Shown piece after piece: positions 22,240 through 32,034 of a DNA stretch of 35,153 bases. The stretch's first letter is position 1; every line of letters begins with the position of its first letter. Made by a program: the position numbers and the translations under genes. A model generated the notes under the pieces. It did no database searches. It was not told the DNA's origin and saw only the letters and a program-made list of their open reading frames with translations. The stretch comes from Pseudomonadota bacterium (GTDB taxonomy: Bacteria; Pseudomonadota; Alphaproteobacteria; Sphingomonadales; Sphingomonadaceae), in the NCBI GenBank assembly GCA_018240865.1, contig JAFEEY010000080.1, forward strand, positions 4,469 to 39,621, given 5' to 3'.

Positions 22240-23969
22240 TGGGCAAGCATGAGCCGATCGACCCCGGTGCCGACGGCATCGAACAGGGCAGGCGGCTCAT
22301 CCGGGTCGATAATGATCGCGGCCTGTCGCTGACCCAGAAGCTGGCGGAGAGCCTGCAGCGTCTTGCCTGGCGCACGCCGCTGCATTCGCTGCGGCTGCGC
22401 GGGCGTTTCCCGCTGAAGCTGCTGGCGGTGCCCGACGATCCGATCGTCGGCGACCTCAAGGCGGGGCAGGCGCTGCTGCAGGGCGTGATCAGTTGGCGGG
22501 GCGAAAAGATCGCGATCCGCGAGCTCGATTTCGCCAATCTCCAGGCCTCGCCCGGCCTCGCCGAATATCTGCACAGCTTCGCCTGGTTGCGCGACCTTTC
22601 GACCGCCGGCACGCGCCAGCAGGGCGCCCCGGTCGCCGAAGCAATCGTCAGCCGCTGGCTGAAGGCGCATGCGGAAAAAGTGGGTGGCATCGCCTGGCGC
22701 GCCGATCTCTGGGGTAAGCGCATTCTCTATTGGGCCGCGCACGCGCCATTGATCCTGTCCAGCCGCGATCTCGTCTATCGTTCGGCGGTGCTGAACATGT
22801 TGGCGCGCGGCGCCCGGCATCTCGATCGCGCCGCCGACAAGGCGCCGGAGGGGCTCGGCAAGATCGCCGCCTGGTCCGGACTGGTCGCGGCGGGGCTGTT
22901 GATCCCGGCCGGCGGGCCGCGCCGGGCCTTTGCCGAAAACGGCCTTACTCGTGCGCTGGGCCACGCCTTTGGAGACGATGGCGGTCTGATCTGCCGCTCT
23001 CCCGCCGCGCTGCTGGAAGCGATCGGCCTGCTGAGCCTGCTCCGCGCCTCCTACGACGCCCGGCGCGAAGCGTCGCTGGAGGCACTCGACGAAACGCTGG
23101 CGCGCGCGGTGCCCGCCTTGCTCGGCGTCTGTCACGGCGATGGCGGGCTGACGAGCTGGCAGGGCGGTTTGCCTTTCGATCTCGGCAAGGTCGCGCCGGT
23201 GATCGACGCCTCGCGGGTGCGCGCGCGCCCGCTGCGCCAGGCGCGCGGCTGGGGCTATCAGCGGCTCGCGGGCGGCTCGACGGTGGTTTCGGTGGACGCT
23301 GCGCCGCCGCCGGTCTCGCGTGCGGCGAGTGGCGGCTGTGCGTCCACTCTCGCTTTCGAAATGTCCGATGGGCTCCACCGTTTGGTCGTGAACTGCGGCG
23401 GTGCGCGCAATGGCGGCGCCCTGCTTCCCATGCAACTCGCCGAGGCGCTCAGGACCACTGCCGCTCATTCGACGCTGATCGTGGCCGACGCCAATTCCAC
23501 CGCGGTGCATGCGGATGGCAGCCTGGGCCGCGGCGTGACCGAAGTGGAAGTGGATCGGCAGGAATTGGAATCGGGCAGCCGCCTGGAAGCCAGTCATGAC
23601 GGCTATGCGCGGCGCTACGGCCTTCTCCATCGCCGCCAGCTGTCGTTGAGCGCCGATGGCCGCCAGCTCGCCGGCGAAGACATGCTGCTTCCCGCCGGCC
23701 GCCGCAAGCGCGCCGCGCCGTTCGCGGTCCGGTTCCATCTCGCCCCCCAAGTCGAGGTGACGCTCACCGCCGACAATCAGGGCGCGTTGCTCCGCGTCGA
23801 TGGCGGGCCGCTCTGGCAGTTCCGCTGCAAGGGCGGGGCGCTCGCGGTCGAGGAAAGCCTGTGGGTCGATGGCGCCGGCCGCCCGCGCGAGACGCAGCAG
23901 CTCGTCGTCTCGGGCCAGTCGCAGCCCGGCGGCGCCAGCGTCTCCTGGCTGTTCAAGCGGGCGGGCTGA
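22239..23969 (+). CDS. Heparinase II/III family protein
   Basis: A 576-residue protein with an N-terminal helical (alpha/alpha toroid-like) half and a C-terminal beta-rich half containing VVNCGGARNG, TTAAHSTLIVADANST and GYARRYGLLHRRQLSLSADG, as in the heparinase II/III-like family (PF07940). Classical members are exported lyases acting on uronic-acid polysaccharides. Here there is no signal peptide or membrane helix, so it looks cytoplasmic. This version is typical of alphaproteobacteria beside rsmB/rpe and purH. Its real substrate is unknown; a role in envelope polysaccharide or peptidoglycan turnover is a guess. It overlaps the rpe stop by one base with GAGGGG in front. Confidence 0.9.
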   Translation: MGKHEPIDPGADGIEQGRRLIRVDNDRGLSLTQKLAESLQRLAWRTPLHSLRLRGRFPLKLLAVPDDPIVGDLKAGQALLQGVISWRGEKIAIRELDFANLQASPGLAEYLHSFAWLRDLSTAGTRQQGAPVAEAIVSRWLKAHAEKVGGIAWRADLWGKRILYWAAHAPLILSSRDLVYRSAVLNMLARGARHLDRAADKAPEGLGKIAAWSGLVAAGLLIPAGGPRRAFAENGLTRALGHAFGDDGGLICRSPAALLEAIGLLSLLRASYDARREASLEALDETLARAVPALLGVCHGDGGLTSWQGGLPFDLGKVAPVIDASRVRARPLRQARGWGYQRLAGGSTVVSVDAAPPPVSRAASGGCASTLAFEMSDGLHRLVVNCGGARNGGALLPMQLAEALRTTAAHSTLIVADANSTAVHADGSLGRGVTEVEVDRQELESGSRLEASHDGYARRYGLLHRRQLSLSADGRQLAGEDMLLPAGRRKRAAPFAVRFHLAPQVEVTLTADNQGALLRVDGGPLWQFRCKGGALAVEESLWVDGAGRPRETQQLVVSGQSQPGGASVSWLFKRAG

Positions 23970-23981
23970 ACCCAACCCCGA

Positions 23982-24069
23982 CTTGGCTGAGCCTGTCGAA
24001 GCCCCTTCCTTTCTGTTCCCCAGTTGAAGAAAGAAGAAGGGAGGGCTTCGACAAGCTCAGCCAAGCCGG
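23982..24069. repeat. REP-like palindrome, type G, copy 2
   Basis: Arms CTTGGCTGAGCCTGTCGAAG and CTTCGACAAGCTCAGCCAAG, with inner CCTTCCTTTCTG facing GAAGAAGGGAGG. It lies between the heparinase-like gene and purH and ends about 25 bases before the purH ribosome site. Confidence 0.92.
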
Positions 24070-24101
24070 TATGGGGGCCGCGCCGAATCCCTGAGGACCA
24101 A

Positions 24102-25667
24102 ATGACCGACATCACCATCCGCCGCGCGCTGCTTTCCGTTTCCGACAAGACCGGCCTCGCCGAACTCGGCAAGGCGCTTGCCGCGAAGGGCGTGGAGCTG
24201 GTTTCGACTGGCGGTACGGCGAAGGCCTTGCGCGAAGCGGGTCTCACGGTACGCGACATTTCCGACCTGACCGGCTTTCCGGAAATGATGGACGGGCGGG
24301 TGAAGACGCTGCACCCGATCGTGCATGGCGGGTTGCTGGGCGTGCGCGACAATCCCGAGCATGCCGCCGCGATGGAGGCGCACGGGATCGGCGCGATCGA
24401 TCTGGTCGTGGTCAATCTCTACCCCTTTGCGCAAACCGTCGCGAAAGGTGCGGGACGCGACGAGATTATCGAGAATATCGATATCGGCGGCCCGTCGATG
24501 GTCCGCTCGGCCGCCAAGAATCACGGCTTCGTCGCGATCGTCACCGATCCCGCCGATTATGACGTCGTGGCGAAAGGCACGACGACGCTCCACGAGCGCA
24601 AGCGGCTCGCCGCCAAAGCATTCGCGCTGACCGCGCAATATGATGCGATGATCTCCTCCTGGTTCGCCTTTGCCGATCAGGGCACGATGTTCCCGACAAG
24701 CCTGTCGGTGCCGCTGAAACTGGGTCAGGAGCTTCGCTATGGCGAGAATCCGCACCAGAAGGCGGCGCTGTATCTGCCGTCCGGCCCTTCAGCGCGCGGG
24801 ATCGCGCACGCGGAACAGCTTCAGGGCAAGGAACTCAGCTACAATAATTTCAACGACGCCGACGCAGCGCTGGAACTGGTGTCCGAATTCCGCGACGGCC
24901 CGCCCACGGTAGTGATCGTCAAGCACGCCAATCCGTGTGGCGTCGCGAGCGGGGAGACATTGCTGGAGGCGTACCAAGCGGCCTTCGCCTGCGACACGGT
25001 GTCCGCGTTCGGCGGCATCATCGCGTGCAACCGCCCGCTCGACGGACCCACAGCGGAGGCGATTTCCGGGATTTTCACCGAAGTCGTGGTCGCACCTGAT
25101 GCGGACGAAGCCGCGCGCGCCATCTTTGCGAAAAAGAAGAATCTGCGCCTGCTATTGAGCGGCGCGCTGTCCGATCCAAAGCGGCCGGGGCTGATGCTGA
25201 AGTCGATCGCGGGCGGCATGCTCGTCCAGTCGCGCGACAATGGCGCGATCGGCGAGCTGACCGTCGTCACCAAGCGCCAGCCGACCGAGCAGGAGCTGGC
25301 CGATTGCCGCTTTGCCTGGACGGTCGCCAAGCATGTGAAGTCGAACGCGATCGTCTATGCCAAAGGCGGCGCCACCGCCGGGATCGGCGCCGGCCAGATG
25401 AATCGGCTCGAATCCGCGCGCATCGCCGCCTGGAAAGCGAAGGATGCGGCGGAAAAGGCCGGCTGGGCGGAGCCGCGCACGATTGGCTCCGCTGTCGCGT
25501 CGGACGCTTTCTTCCCGTTCGCCGACGGCCTGCTCGCCGCAGTCGAGGCGGGCGCCACGGCCGTGATCCAGCCGGGCGGCTCGATCCGTGACGAAGAAGT
25601 GATCGCGGCGGCCGACGAGGCGGGGCTGGCGATGGTCTTCACCGGCATCCGCCACTTCCGGCATTGA
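24102..25667 (+). CDS. purH: Bifunctional AICAR transformylase / IMP cyclohydrolase (PurH)
   Basis: A 521-residue enzyme for the last two steps of purine synthesis: formyl transfer to AICAR and ring closure to IMP. The N-terminal MGS-like cyclohydrolase part (about 1-195) has [24 protein letters not shown] and [14 protein letters not shown]. The C-terminal transformylase part has [25 protein letters not shown] (catalytic Lys-His) and [10 protein letters not shown]. The ATG at 24102 follows GAGGA; the frame continues upstream into the REP but that is not coding. Normal length, no defect seen. Confidence 0.98.
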   Translation: MTDITIRRALLSVSDKTGLAELGKALAAKGVELVSTGGTAKALREAGLTVRDISDLTGFPEMMDGRVKTLHPIVHGGLLGVRDNPEHAAAMEAHGIGAIDLVVVNLYPFAQTVAKGAGRDEIIENIDIGGPSMVRSAAKNHGFVAIVTDPADYDVVAKGTTTLHERKRLAAKAFALTAQYDAMISSWFAFADQGTMFPTSLSVPLKLGQELRYGENPHQKAALYLPSGPSARGIAHAEQLQGKELSYNNFNDADAALELVSEFRDGPPTVVIVKHANPCGVASGETLLEAYQAAFACDTVSAFGGIIACNRPLDGPTAEAISGIFTEVVVAPDADEAARAIFAKKKNLRLLLSGALSDPKRPGLMLKSIAGGMLVQSRDNGAIGELTVVTKRQPTEQELADCRFAWTVAKHVKSNAIVYAKGGATAGIGAGQMNRLESARIAAWKAKDAAEKAGWAEPRTIGSAVASDAFFPFADGLLAAVEAGATAVIQPGGSIRDEEVIAAADEAGLAMVFTGIRHFRH

Positions 25668-25675
25668 GCGACGCG

Positions 25676-25745
25676 CCTCGACTTCGCTCGGCACGAGCGG
25701 GTTTGGGCGCTTAAGAAAACGCGCTCGTCCCGAGCGAAGTCGAGG
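25676..25745. repeat. REP-like palindrome, type E, intergenic copy
   Basis: Arms 25676-25699 and 25722-25745 match at 23 of 24 positions (core CTCGACTTCGCTCG). It occupies the convergent junction between purH and the flippase gene and shares its core with the element inside tsaD. Confidence 0.92.
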
Positions 25746-25756
25746 GGCGTGGGGGG

Positions 25757-27256
25757 CTACCGCGCCTGCGCGGCAGGTTCCCCGCTCTTCTTGCGGAACA
25801 GCACCCGGTCTTCCCGGGTGAACCCCTTCATCCAGATCACCGCGCCATAGCTGAGCAGGATCGCCGGCAGGCCGACGATCAGCTCCAGCCATTCCGGCAC
25901 CTGGGTGGCGATCCAGCCAACCACCGTGCCCGCCGCGACCGCCCAGACCAGCGCCCAGCGCCAGGGCGAAACCGGCGCGTCGAGCAGCTTTGACAGCAGC
26001 CGAGCCTTCATCACGGCGGCGAAGCCCAGCGCGAGCGGCAGCGCGATCGCCGGGCCGACCGCCTGCACGTTCACCGGCAGACCAGCGGCGCGGAAAGTGA
26101 GGATCAGCGCGAAGCTCAGCGCGATCTGGATCGCGATCGTCGCGAGCGAGATCATCAGGTTCCGGTGCCGCGCGACATAGACCAGCGCGGATTCGGAGAC
26201 GACCGCCGTCGCCGCCACCACTTCCGCAATCATCAGGAAAGCGAGCGCGCCGGTGCCGCTGACGAATTGCGGGCCGGCCAGCCCCATCACTGCTTCGCCG
26301 GGAATGGACAGCGCGAGCGCGATGCCGGCCTGAGCGGCGATGATCCAGAAGCCGACCTGCCGTACCTGCGCCGCCACTGCCGCCTTGTCGCCCTCGGCGA
26401 GACTTTGGGTGATGACGGGGCCGAGAATCGGGTCGAAGCTGGTCTTGAGCTTTTGCGGCAGGGTCGCGATCTGCTGCGCGACCCAATAGATGCCGACGAT
26501 CGACGGTGAGAAGAACAGGCCGATGATCGCGCGGTCGACATTGCGCGTCGCCCATTCGATCGCGTCGGCGGCGGCGAGCGGCGCGTTCCTCCGCGCGAGC
26601 GTGAACAAAGCGACGGGACGCGGTGACCAGCCGCGCGGCCAGCCATAGCTTCTCACCAACGGCACGATCGAGGCGATCAACGCGGCGATCAGCGACAGCA
26701 CATAGGAGAGGATCAGGCCGTCCCGCGTCGAGTAGAAATAGAGCGCGCCAGCCGCGATGCTGATCGTCCAGGGCTCGATCACCGCCCGCGCGCGCACCGT
26801 CGCTGCGACGTTATGACGATAAGCGAGCGCCGCCAGCGACACGTCCGACCAGGCCAGCGCGACAATGACGAGCGGCAGCAGCCGATCGAGTCCGTTCAGC
26901 CCGCTGTTCGGGAACATCAATTGCGGCACCGCCATCAGGATCGCCACGGCGATGGCCGAGGCGAAACCGGCGACCAGCAAGCCATCCCACACCACGCAGA
27001 CATGCGGACGATCCTCGGCCGCCGAAAGCTGCTGGGCGAGCCCGCGTTTCAGCCCCAGCGTGGCGAGTTGCGCGGCGAATTCGATAACGAGGATCGCATA
27101 GGCGAACCGCCCCAGTGCATCCGGCCCGTAAAGGCGGCCGGCGATGAACAGGAAGGGGATGCGTGCCGCCAGCCGCAGCACGAACCCGAACATGTTCGTC
27201 CGCCCGCCTTTCGCAAGCTCCGCGATATCGCTGTTGGCTGCCCCCGCTTCGGTCAT
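25757..27256 (-). CDS. Polysaccharide/lipid-linked oligosaccharide flippase (MOP superfamily)
   Basis: A 499-residue integral membrane protein with about 12 to 14 hydrophobic helices. The N-terminus (GRTNMFGFVLRLAARIPFLF, then GRLYGPDALGRFAYA) is typical of the Wzx/polysaccharide biosynthesis family (PF01943/PF13440). A central IEWATRNVDRAIIGLFFSPS segment is the usual start of the second half. Such proteins flip undecaprenyl-linked sugar units across the inner membrane for LPS or capsule. No glycosyltransferase is adjacent. It starts 67 bases after the polA stop on the same strand and may be read through from it. Confidence 0.88.
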   Translation of the reverse strand: MTEAGAANSDIAELAKGGRTNMFGFVLRLAARIPFLFIAGRLYGPDALGRFAYAILVIEFAAQLATLGLKRGLAQQLSAAEDRPHVCVVWDGLLVAGFASAIAVAILMAVPQLMFPNSGLNGLDRLLPLVIVALAWSDVSLAALAYRHNVAATVRARAVIEPWTISIAAGALYFYSTRDGLILSYVLSLIAALIASIVPLVRSYGWPRGWSPRPVALFTLARRNAPLAAADAIEWATRNVDRAIIGLFFSPSIVGIYWVAQQIATLPQKLKTSFDPILGPVITQSLAEGDKAAVAAQVRQVGFWIIAAQAGIALALSIPGEAVMGLAGPQFVSGTGALAFLMIAEVVAATAVVSESALVYVARHRNLMISLATIAIQIALSFALILTFRAAGLPVNVQAVGPAIALPLALGFAAVMKARLLSKLLDAPVSPWRWALVWAVAAGTVVGWIATQVPEWLELIVGLPAILLSYGAVIWMKGFTREDRVLFRKKSGEPAAQAR

Positions 27257-27290
27257 AGCCCGCCTAGCACCCGCCTACGCCCGTCCGCCC

Positions 27291-27305
27291 CGCTCGGGAC
27301 GAGCG
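27291..27305. repeat. Solo fragment of REP type E
   Basis: The 15-base CGCTCGGGACGAGCG in the polA-flippase gap matches the core of one arm of the type E element (compare 25722-25736 on the other strand). It may be a decayed copy. Short, so a chance match is possible. Confidence 0.4.
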
Positions 27306-27323
27306 AGCCAATGGCCGTTGGTA

Positions 27324-30089
27324 TTAATGCGCTTCACCCCAGCTCGGGCCATAGCCGATCTCGACGCCCAGCGGGACGGTGAGGCGGACAGCTGGTTCGG
27401 CGGCATTGGCCATGACGTCTCGGATCACAGCGCTCGCTGCCTCCACATCGCCCTCAGGCAATTCGAACACCAGTTCGTCATGCACCTGGAGGAGCATACG
27501 CACATTAGGCAGCCCGGCCGCCGCCAGCGCCGGGCCCATCCGTGCCATCGCGCGTTTGATAATGTCGGCGCTGGTGCCCTGGATCGGGGCGTTGATCGCC
27601 GCGCGCTCGGCACCCTGGCGTTCGTGCATCACCTTGGACTTGATGCGGGGGAAATGGGTCTTCCGCCCGAACAGGGTCTGGGTATAGCCGCGCTCGCGCA
27701 CTTCGGTCAGCGTCTCGGCGATATAGCGGTTGATGCCGGGGAAGCGTTCGAAATAGCGGTCGATCATCACCTGGGCTTCATCGGCCGTCACGTCGAGCCG
27801 CCCGGCCAGCCCCCAGCGGGAAATGCCGTAAAGAATCGCGAAGTTGATCGTCTTGGCGCGCCCGCGCGTGTCGCGATTGACCTCGCCGAACAGTTCCTGC
27901 GCGGTCAGATTATGAATGTCATCGCCGTTCGCGAATGCCGTTTTCAGCGCCGGCACGTCCGCCATGTGGGCGGCGAGGCGCAGCTCAATCTGCGAATAGT
28001 CGGCGGCGAGCAGGACATGGCCCGGCTCCGCGACGAACGCATCACGCAGCTGGCGGCCGACTTCGGTGCGGATCGGGATGTTCTGCAGATTGGGGTCGGT
28101 CGATGAAAGCCGCCCGGTCTGCGCGCCGGTCAGCGAATAGCTGGTATGGACGCGGCCGGTCTGCGGATTGATCTGCTCCTGCAGCGCATCGGTATAGGTC
28201 GATTTGAGCTTGGCGATCTCGCGCCATTCCAGCACCCGCGCGGCAATCTCGGCGCCGGGCGAATCCCTGTCGGCGGCGATGCGGCTGAGCTCGTTGACGT
28301 CAGTCGAATAGACGCCGGACTTGCCCTTGCGGCCGCCCTTGATGCCCATCCGCTCGAACAGCACGTCGCCCAATTGCTTGGGGCTGCCGATCGTGAACGG
28401 GCCGCCGGCGAGGCCGTGGATGACCGTCTCCAGCTCCGCCATCTGCTGGGCGAATTCGGTTGAAAGCTGGCCCAGCCGGTCGCGATCGACCTTGATGCCT
28501 TCGCGCTCCATGCCGGCGATCACGGCGGCGAGCGGCCGGTCGACCATTTCATAGACGCGGGTGCCGCCCTCGGCCGAAAGCCGCGGCTTGAACCGCCGCC
28601 ACAGCCGCAGCGTCACGTCGGCGTCCTCGGCGGCGTAGCGTGTGGCGGCTTTCAGGTCGATCTCATGGAAGCCGAGCTGCTTTTTCCCCGTCCCGACGAC
28701 GTCCTTATAGGCAATGCAGCTGTGTGACAGGTGCGTCGCGGCGAGCTCGTCCATGCCGTGCCCATGCAGGCCGGCATCGAGGTCGAAGCTCATCACGATC
28801 GTATCGTCATAGGGCGTGACGGAAATGCCGCAGCGCGCCAGCACGATCAGGTCGTATTTGAGGTTGTGGCCGATCTTCAGGACCGCGGGATCCTCGAACA
28901 GCGCCTTGAACCGTTCGAGCGCGGCCGCACGATCGACCTGCTCGGGTTTCTCGGCGAACATGTCGCTGCCGCCATGGCCGATCGGCACATAGCAGGCGCG
29001 GTTGGGGGCGAGCGCCATGCTGACGCCGACCAGATCGCACAGCATCGGATCTTTGCCCGTCGTCTCGGTATCAATAGCGACGAAGCCCTGGTGCCGGGCT
29101 TCGGCGATCCAACGGTCCAGTGTCTCGAGATCCGTGACGGTCTCATAGGCGTCATGCTCGCAGGGCGGGTCTTCCTCGAACACGATCGAGGTGGGAGCCG
29201 GCACCGGCGCGTCGGCCGCGCTCGCTTCGCCGCCCAGCTTCGCCAGCAGCGACTTGAAACCATGATGCTCCAGGAACGCGCGGAGCGGCGCGTCGGGAAT
29301 GCCCTGCAGCTCGAACTCTTCCAGCGGCTGCGGCAGAGGCACGTCGCAGGCCAGTTCGACCAGCTTGCGCGAAAGCCTCGCCTTTTCGGCATGTTCGATA
29401 AGGTTGTCGCGCAGCTTGCCGGGCTTCATCGACGGCGCCGCGGCCAGCACCCCCTCGACATCGCCGTGCTCCAGGATCAGTTTGGCCGCCGTCTTGGGTC
29501 CGACGCCGGGCACGCCGGGCACATTGTCGACACTGTCGCCCATCAGCGCGAGCACTTCGCCGAGCTTTTCCGGGCCGACGCCGAATTTCTCGACCACCGC
29601 TTCCGGGCCCATCCGGCGGTCCTTCATCGTGTCGAGCATGTCGATGCCGGGCTCGGTCAGAAGCTGCATCAGATCCTTGTCGGAACTGATGATCGTGACC
29701 TGCCAGCCCTGCGCCAGCGCCGCCTTGGCATAGGACGCAATCAGGTCGTCCGCTTCCCAGCCTTCCTCCTCGATGCAGGGCAGCGAGAAGGCGCGGGTCG
29801 CGTCGCGGATCATCGGGAATTGCGGGACGAGATCCTCGGGCGCGGGCGGGCGGTGCGCTTTGTACTGGTCGAACATCTCGTTGCGGAACGTATGCTCGGA
29901 CTTGTCGAGCACGACCGCGAGATGGGTCGGGCCGTCCGCCTGATGCAACTCGTTGGCGAGCTTCCAAAGCATCGTCGTATAGCCATAGACGGCGCCGGCC
30001 GGCTCGCCATGCTTGTTGGTGAGCTTCGGCAGCACGTGATAGGCGCGGAAGATATAGCCGGACCCGTCGACGAGATAGAGATGAGGCAT
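27324..30089 (-). CDS. polA: DNA polymerase I (PolA)
   Basis: A complete 921-residue polymerase. The N-terminal 5'-3' flap exonuclease (about 1-290) has YLVDGSGYIFRAYH, EEEGWEADDLIASYA, ISSDKDLMQL and GDSVDNVPGVPGVGPKTA. The middle 3'-5' proofreading domain keeps its acidic residues (FVAIDTETTGKDP, KIGHNLKYDL), so proofreading is likely active. The C-terminal polymerase domain has LLAADYSQIELRLAAH (motif A), RGRAKTINFAILYGIS (motif B) and LQVHDELVFELP (motif C). It fills Okazaki gaps and works in excision repair. I chose ATG 30089, which gives the conserved PHLYLVDGSGYIF start; the frame continues upstream without a likely start. A type G REP lies between it and the upstream SDR. Confidence 0.98.
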   Translation of the reverse strand: MPHLYLVDGSGYIFRAYHVLPKLTNKHGEPAGAVYGYTTMLWKLANELHQADGPTHLAVVLDKSEHTFRNEMFDQYKAHRPPAPEDLVPQFPMIRDATRAFSLPCIEEEGWEADDLIASYAKAALAQGWQVTIISSDKDLMQLLTEPGIDMLDTMKDRRMGPEAVVEKFGVGPEKLGEVLALMGDSVDNVPGVPGVGPKTAAKLILEHGDVEGVLAAAPSMKPGKLRDNLIEHAEKARLSRKLVELACDVPLPQPLEEFELQGIPDAPLRAFLEHHGFKSLLAKLGGEASAADAPVPAPTSIVFEEDPPCEHDAYETVTDLETLDRWIAEARHQGFVAIDTETTGKDPMLCDLVGVSMALAPNRACYVPIGHGGSDMFAEKPEQVDRAAALERFKALFEDPAVLKIGHNLKYDLIVLARCGISVTPYDDTIVMSFDLDAGLHGHGMDELAATHLSHSCIAYKDVVGTGKKQLGFHEIDLKAATRYAAEDADVTLRLWRRFKPRLSAEGGTRVYEMVDRPLAAVIAGMEREGIKVDRDRLGQLSTEFAQQMAELETVIHGLAGGPFTIGSPKQLGDVLFERMGIKGGRKGKSGVYSTDVNELSRIAADRDSPGAEIAARVLEWREIAKLKSTYTDALQEQINPQTGRVHTSYSLTGAQTGRLSSTDPNLQNIPIRTEVGRQLRDAFVAEPGHVLLAADYSQIELRLAAHMADVPALKTAFANGDDIHNLTAQELFGEVNRDTRGRAKTINFAILYGISRWGLAGRLDVTADEAQVMIDRYFERFPGINRYIAETLTEVRERGYTQTLFGRKTHFPRIKSKVMHERQGAERAAINAPIQGTSADIIKRAMARMGPALAAAGLPNVRMLLQVHDELVFELPEGDVEAASAVIRDVMANAAEPAVRLTVPLGVEIGYGPSWGEAH

Positions 30090-30148
30090 GGCGGTGGGAT
30101 AGCGGGGCGAAGCGCGCGACGCCAGCGGGACGAACGGCACCCCTCATT

Positions 30149-30240
30149 GCCGGCTTGGCTGAGCCTGTCGAAGCCCTTCCTTTCTTTTCTGAGTTTCCGG
30201 AAGAAGAAGGGAGGCCTTCGACAGGCTCAGGCAAGCCGGC
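30149..30240. repeat. REP-like palindrome, type G, copy 3
   Basis: Arms GCCGGCTTGGCTGAGCCTGT and ACAGGCTCAGGCAAGCCGGC. The inner pyrimidine and purine runs pair as in the other two copies. It sits between the SDR stop and the polA start, where any polA promoter would have to lie. Confidence 0.92.
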
Positions 30241-30260
30241 AATTATGTTGAGGGCCCAGC

Positions 30261-31049
30261 TTACCCCTCGATGCTGATGCCCAGCTTGGCGTTGACCAGC
30301 CCGCCGTCGACGGTGACGGTATCGCCCACCACATAGTCGCCGGCGCGGCTGGCGAGATAGACCGCCGTCGCCGCCATGTCCTCCGGCACGCCGATCCGTC
30401 CGGACGGGATCGCTTTCGCCACCTCCGCGCCATGATCGCGCGCCGCCTTGTTCATGTCGCTGGCGAAGGCGCCGGGCGCGATCGAAGTGACGATGATCCG
30501 GTCCTCGATCAGGCGCGCGGCCATCCGCTTGGTCAGGTAGATCAGGCCCGATTTGGAGGCGTGATAGCTGTACGTCTCCCACGGGTTCAGCCGCTGGCCG
30601 TCGATCGAGGTGATGTTGATGACCTTGGCCGGTTGGCCTGAGGCAGCGCCCGCCTTCAGCATGCCATGCAACGCCTGGGTCAGGAAGAAGGGCGATTTGA
30701 GATTGAGGTCTATGACCTTGTCCCAGCCTTTTTCCGGGAATTGCTCGAACTGCTCGCCCCAGGCCGCGCCGGCATTGTTGACCAGGATGTCGAGCTTGTC
30801 CTCATGCTCGGCGAGCTGGGCGGCGAGCGCCTTGCAGCCGGCCACAGTCGAGACGTCCTGCGGCAAAGCGACACAGTTCGGCCCCAGCGCCTCGGCGGTG
30901 CGGAAGCAATCCTCGGCCTTGCGCGAGCTGATATAGACCTTGGCCCCTTGAGCGATGAAGCCTTCGGCGATCCATTTGCCGATGTTGCGCGAGCCGCCGG
31001 TGACCAGCGCGATGCGGCCGTCCAGCCGGAACAGTGAAGCGATATCCAT
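30261..31049 (-). CDS. Short-chain dehydrogenase/reductase (SDR), RhlG/FabG-like
   Basis: A 262-residue classical SDR. Cofactor motif is TGGSRNIGK near residues 18-26, with ISSRKAED after the second strand, which favours NADPH. NNAG is present, and the catalytic set is Ser in NITSIDG with Tyr and Lys in YSYHASKSG. It ends with VGDTVTVDGGLV. The start (ATG 31049) has GAGAGG about five bases upstream. It is divergent from another SDR gene; substrate unknown. The overall sequence is closest in style to beta-ketoacyl/RhlG-type reductases, a weak inference. Confidence 0.93.
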   Translation of the reverse strand: MDIASLFRLDGRIALVTGGSRNIGKWIAEGFIAQGAKVYISSRKAEDCFRTAEALGPNCVALPQDVSTVAGCKALAAQLAEHEDKLDILVNNAGAAWGEQFEQFPEKGWDKVIDLNLKSPFFLTQALHGMLKAGAASGQPAKVINITSIDGQRLNPWETYSYHASKSGLIYLTKRMAARLIEDRIIVTSIAPGAFASDMNKAARDHGAEVAKAIPSGRIGVPEDMAATAVYLASRAGDYVVGDTVTVDGGLVNAKLGISIEG

Positions 31050-31144
31050 TGCGGCCTCTCCCTGCCATGATCTGGCGCTCTGTTTCGACGCTCGATCCGC
31101 CGCCCGCAAGCCTCCAGTAACCGTGCGCGCATGCCGTAGCGTCT

Positions 31145-31172
31145 TTGACGCGCTTTGCGTGCTGCCTATGCT
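31145..31172 (+). promoter_or_regulatory. Possible sigma-70 promoter for the rightward SDR-symporter pair
   Basis: TTGACG (31145-31150) and TATGCT (31167-31172) are separated by 16 bases, 26 bases before the ATG at 31198. The fit to the housekeeping consensus is reasonable, and it lies in a divergent intergenic gap. Unproven. Confidence 0.45.
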
Positions 31173-31197
31173 CGCCCGAAAGACAAAGGAGAGGCGG

Positions 31198-32034
31198 ATG
31201 CGATTCAGCGGCAAGGTCGCGGTCGTGACGGGGGCTGCGTCGGGCATCGGCCGGGCGACGGCGCTGCGGCTGGCCGGGGAAGGCGCGACGGTCGTTATCG
31301 GCGATGTCGATATCGAAGGCGGCCAGGCCCTTGCCGATACATCGAACGGCCGCATTCGCTTTGTCCGTACCGATGTGACGCAGGAAGCCGATATCATCGG
31401 CTTGCTCGACGCGGCGAAGGCGCTTGGCGGGCCGGATATCCTGTTCAACAATGCAGGCGCCGGCGGCCAGCGCGGCGGGATCGACGAGATCGACGCCGCC
31501 GGCTGGGACCGGACGATGGACTTGCTGCTCCGTTCGGTCGCGCTCGGCATCCGTCACGCCGCGCCTTTGATGGCGGCGAAGGGCGGCGGCGCGATCGTCA
31601 ACACCGCCTCGATCGCGGCGCTGGCGGCCGGAGCCGCGCCGACCGCCTATTCGGTCGCCAAGGCCGGCGTGCTGCACATGACGAAGATGGCCGCGGCCGA
31701 TCTCGCCAAACATAATATCCGGGTGAACGCGGTGCTGCCCGGGTTCATCACCACCAACATCTTCACCTCCAGCATCGGCCTGGAAGGCGCCGCGCGCGAT
31801 CAGGCCAACGCGATGATCGGCCAGATGGCTGAGCACGCTCAGCCGGTGCGGCGTCCGGGCCGGCCCGAGGATATCGCGGCGGCGGTCGCGTTTCTGGCGA
31901 GCGAAGATGCAGCCTTCATCACCGGCACTTCACTGCTGGTAGATGGCGGCCTGTCGGTCGGCCCGCGCCAGAGCTGGGATCCCCAGACGCCTGGCATGTT
32001 CGAAATGCTGCAGGCGCTGGCGCCGGCCGCGTGA
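31198..32034 (+). CDS. Short-chain dehydrogenase/reductase (SDR)
   Basis: A 278-residue classical SDR. Motifs: VTGAASGIGRATA (NAD(P) binding), acidic GDVDIEGG after strand two (favours NAD), NNAGAGG, Ser in VNTASIAALA, Tyr-Lys in AYSVAKAG and a closing GTSLLVDGGLSVG. The start ATG 31198 is preceded by AAAGGAGAGG. The C-terminus is about 25 residues longer than usual (PRQSWDPQTPGMFEM and on). The stop overlaps the GTG of the following symporter gene (GTGA), so the dehydrogenase and transporter are made together and probably share a substrate. Confidence 0.94.
   Translation: MRFSGKVAVVTGAASGIGRATALRLAGEGATVVIGDVDIEGGQALADTSNGRIRFVRTDVTQEADIIGLLDAAKALGGPDILFNNAGAGGQRGGIDEIDAAGWDRTMDLLLRSVALGIRHAAPLMAAKGGGAIVNTASIAALAAGAAPTAYSVAKAGVLHMTKMAAADLAKHNIRVNAVLPGFITTNIFTSSIGLEGAARDQANAMIGQMAEHAQPVRRPGRPEDIAAAVAFLASEDAAFITGTSLLVDGGLSVGPRQSWDPQTPGMFEMLQALAPAA

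Noticed and set aside
28731..30251. 506-codon open frame opposite polA
   Set aside because: Antisense shadow of a fully conserved polymerase gene.
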